Shown here piece by piece: positions 32,347-32,537 of a stretch of DNA of 32,537 nt; positions within the stretch are counted from its first letter, which is position 1, and every line of letters begins with the position of its first letter. The stretch is from an uncultured Clostridia bacterium (lineage in GTDB: Bacteria > Bacillota > Clostridia > Christensenellales > Pumilibacteraceae): assembly GCA_944376015.1 (NCBI GenBank), contig CALWBH010000093.1, positions 1 through 32,537 on the forward strand, written 5' to 3'. The translations under genes and the position numbers were made by a program. The notes beneath the pieces are model-generated. The model was not told the DNA's origin, did not search any database, and worked only from the letters and a program-made list of their open reading frames with translations.

Positions 32347-32537
32347 TTTTCCTCTTTCCCTTCGTCTTTAGCGCGATTGACGGCGTTCCAAAAGGTTTCT
32401 ACATAGGAATACGGCTGCAAGGCAATCCCTTGTCCTTTGTCCGCCATCAAAATCAACGAATCGCCTGCGTTCAGTGAAAACATATCGCGCACTTCTTTGG
32501 GAATGACGATCTGCCCTTTGGGACCGATTTTTACCGT
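32343..32537 (-). CDS. AbrB/SpoVT-type DNA-binding regulator, 3' part
   Basis: The last 64 residues of a gene cut by the right window edge. TVKIGPKGQIVIPKEVRDMF followed by SLNAGDSLILMAD is the swapped-hairpin AbrB DNA-binding domain, also seen in MazE antitoxins. The tail (YVETFWNAVNRAKDEGKEEK) has a helical look and no toxin partner follows. Its stop overlaps the ABC ATPase start as ATGA, so it likely controls the expression of its own operon. The N-terminal few residues are outside the window. Confidence 0.92.
   Translation of the reverse strand, partial: TVKIGPKGQIVIPKEVRDMFSLNAGDSLILMADKGQGIALQPYSYVETFWNAVNRAKDEGKEEK

Overview
This window looks like a chromosomal segment of a low-to-mid GC, probably uncultured, Clostridia-type Bacillota. 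The evidence is the gene order decarboxylase-like PLP enzyme / tmk / holB / ricT(PSP1), strong AGGAGG-type ribosome binding sites, near-consensus sigma-A promoters, lipobox lipoproteins, GHKL/LytTR signalling and TTTACA-type PHO boxes. Species cannot be named from the sequence. Every protein gene lies on the minus strand. The one exception to that orientation is a tRNA-Ser gene on the plus strand.

Layout from left to right (transcription runs right to left). (1) 1-3441: a xylan/xylose operon, xylA - xylB - GH43 glycosidase (cut by the window edge), from a TTGATT-17-TATAAT promoter. (2) 3446-3880: a gene-free stretch with several hairpins. (3) 3880-8353: a phosphate-starvation cluster pstS - pstCA (the two permeases fused in one protein) - pstB - phoU. 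pstS and pstCA each have a promoter with the same phased TTTACA array, and a terminator separates them. (4) 8447-11169: small single genes, namely an MGMT-like protein, an HdeD/DUF308-like membrane protein, a Sel1-repeat protein, a lipoprotein and a 56-aa 2[4Fe-4S] ferredoxin. (5) 11307-14755: a housekeeping operon, PLP decarboxylase-like enzyme - tmk - holB - ricT, with ATGA or longer overlaps. (6) 14890-18817: a zinc-dependent phospholipase C-like protein and a P-type ATPase whose consensus promoter predicts a leaderless mRNA.

(7) 19017-28432 is the most distinctive region. A LytTR response regulator and a GHKL histidine kinase are followed by a promoter and five tightly packed genes: an 88-aa two-TM protein, a 1018-aa glycoside hydrolase family 3 enzyme with permuted domain order and a membrane anchor at each end, a lipoprotein built of Cys-x-x-Cys repeats, and two leucine-rich-repeat lipoproteins. 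The three lipoproteins end in related C-terminal beta-sandwich-like domains. A strong terminator closes the group. My inference is a regulated cell-surface glycan binding and hydrolysis apparatus. I do not recognise it as a named system.

(8) 28584-30380: an alpha/beta hydrolase and a multi-TM protein of unknown function. (9) 30447-30694: tRNA-Ser(UGA) with its own promoter and terminator. (10) 30736-32537: a visibly more AT-rich AbrB-like regulator - ABC ATPase - ABC permease operon next to the tRNA, cut by the right edge.
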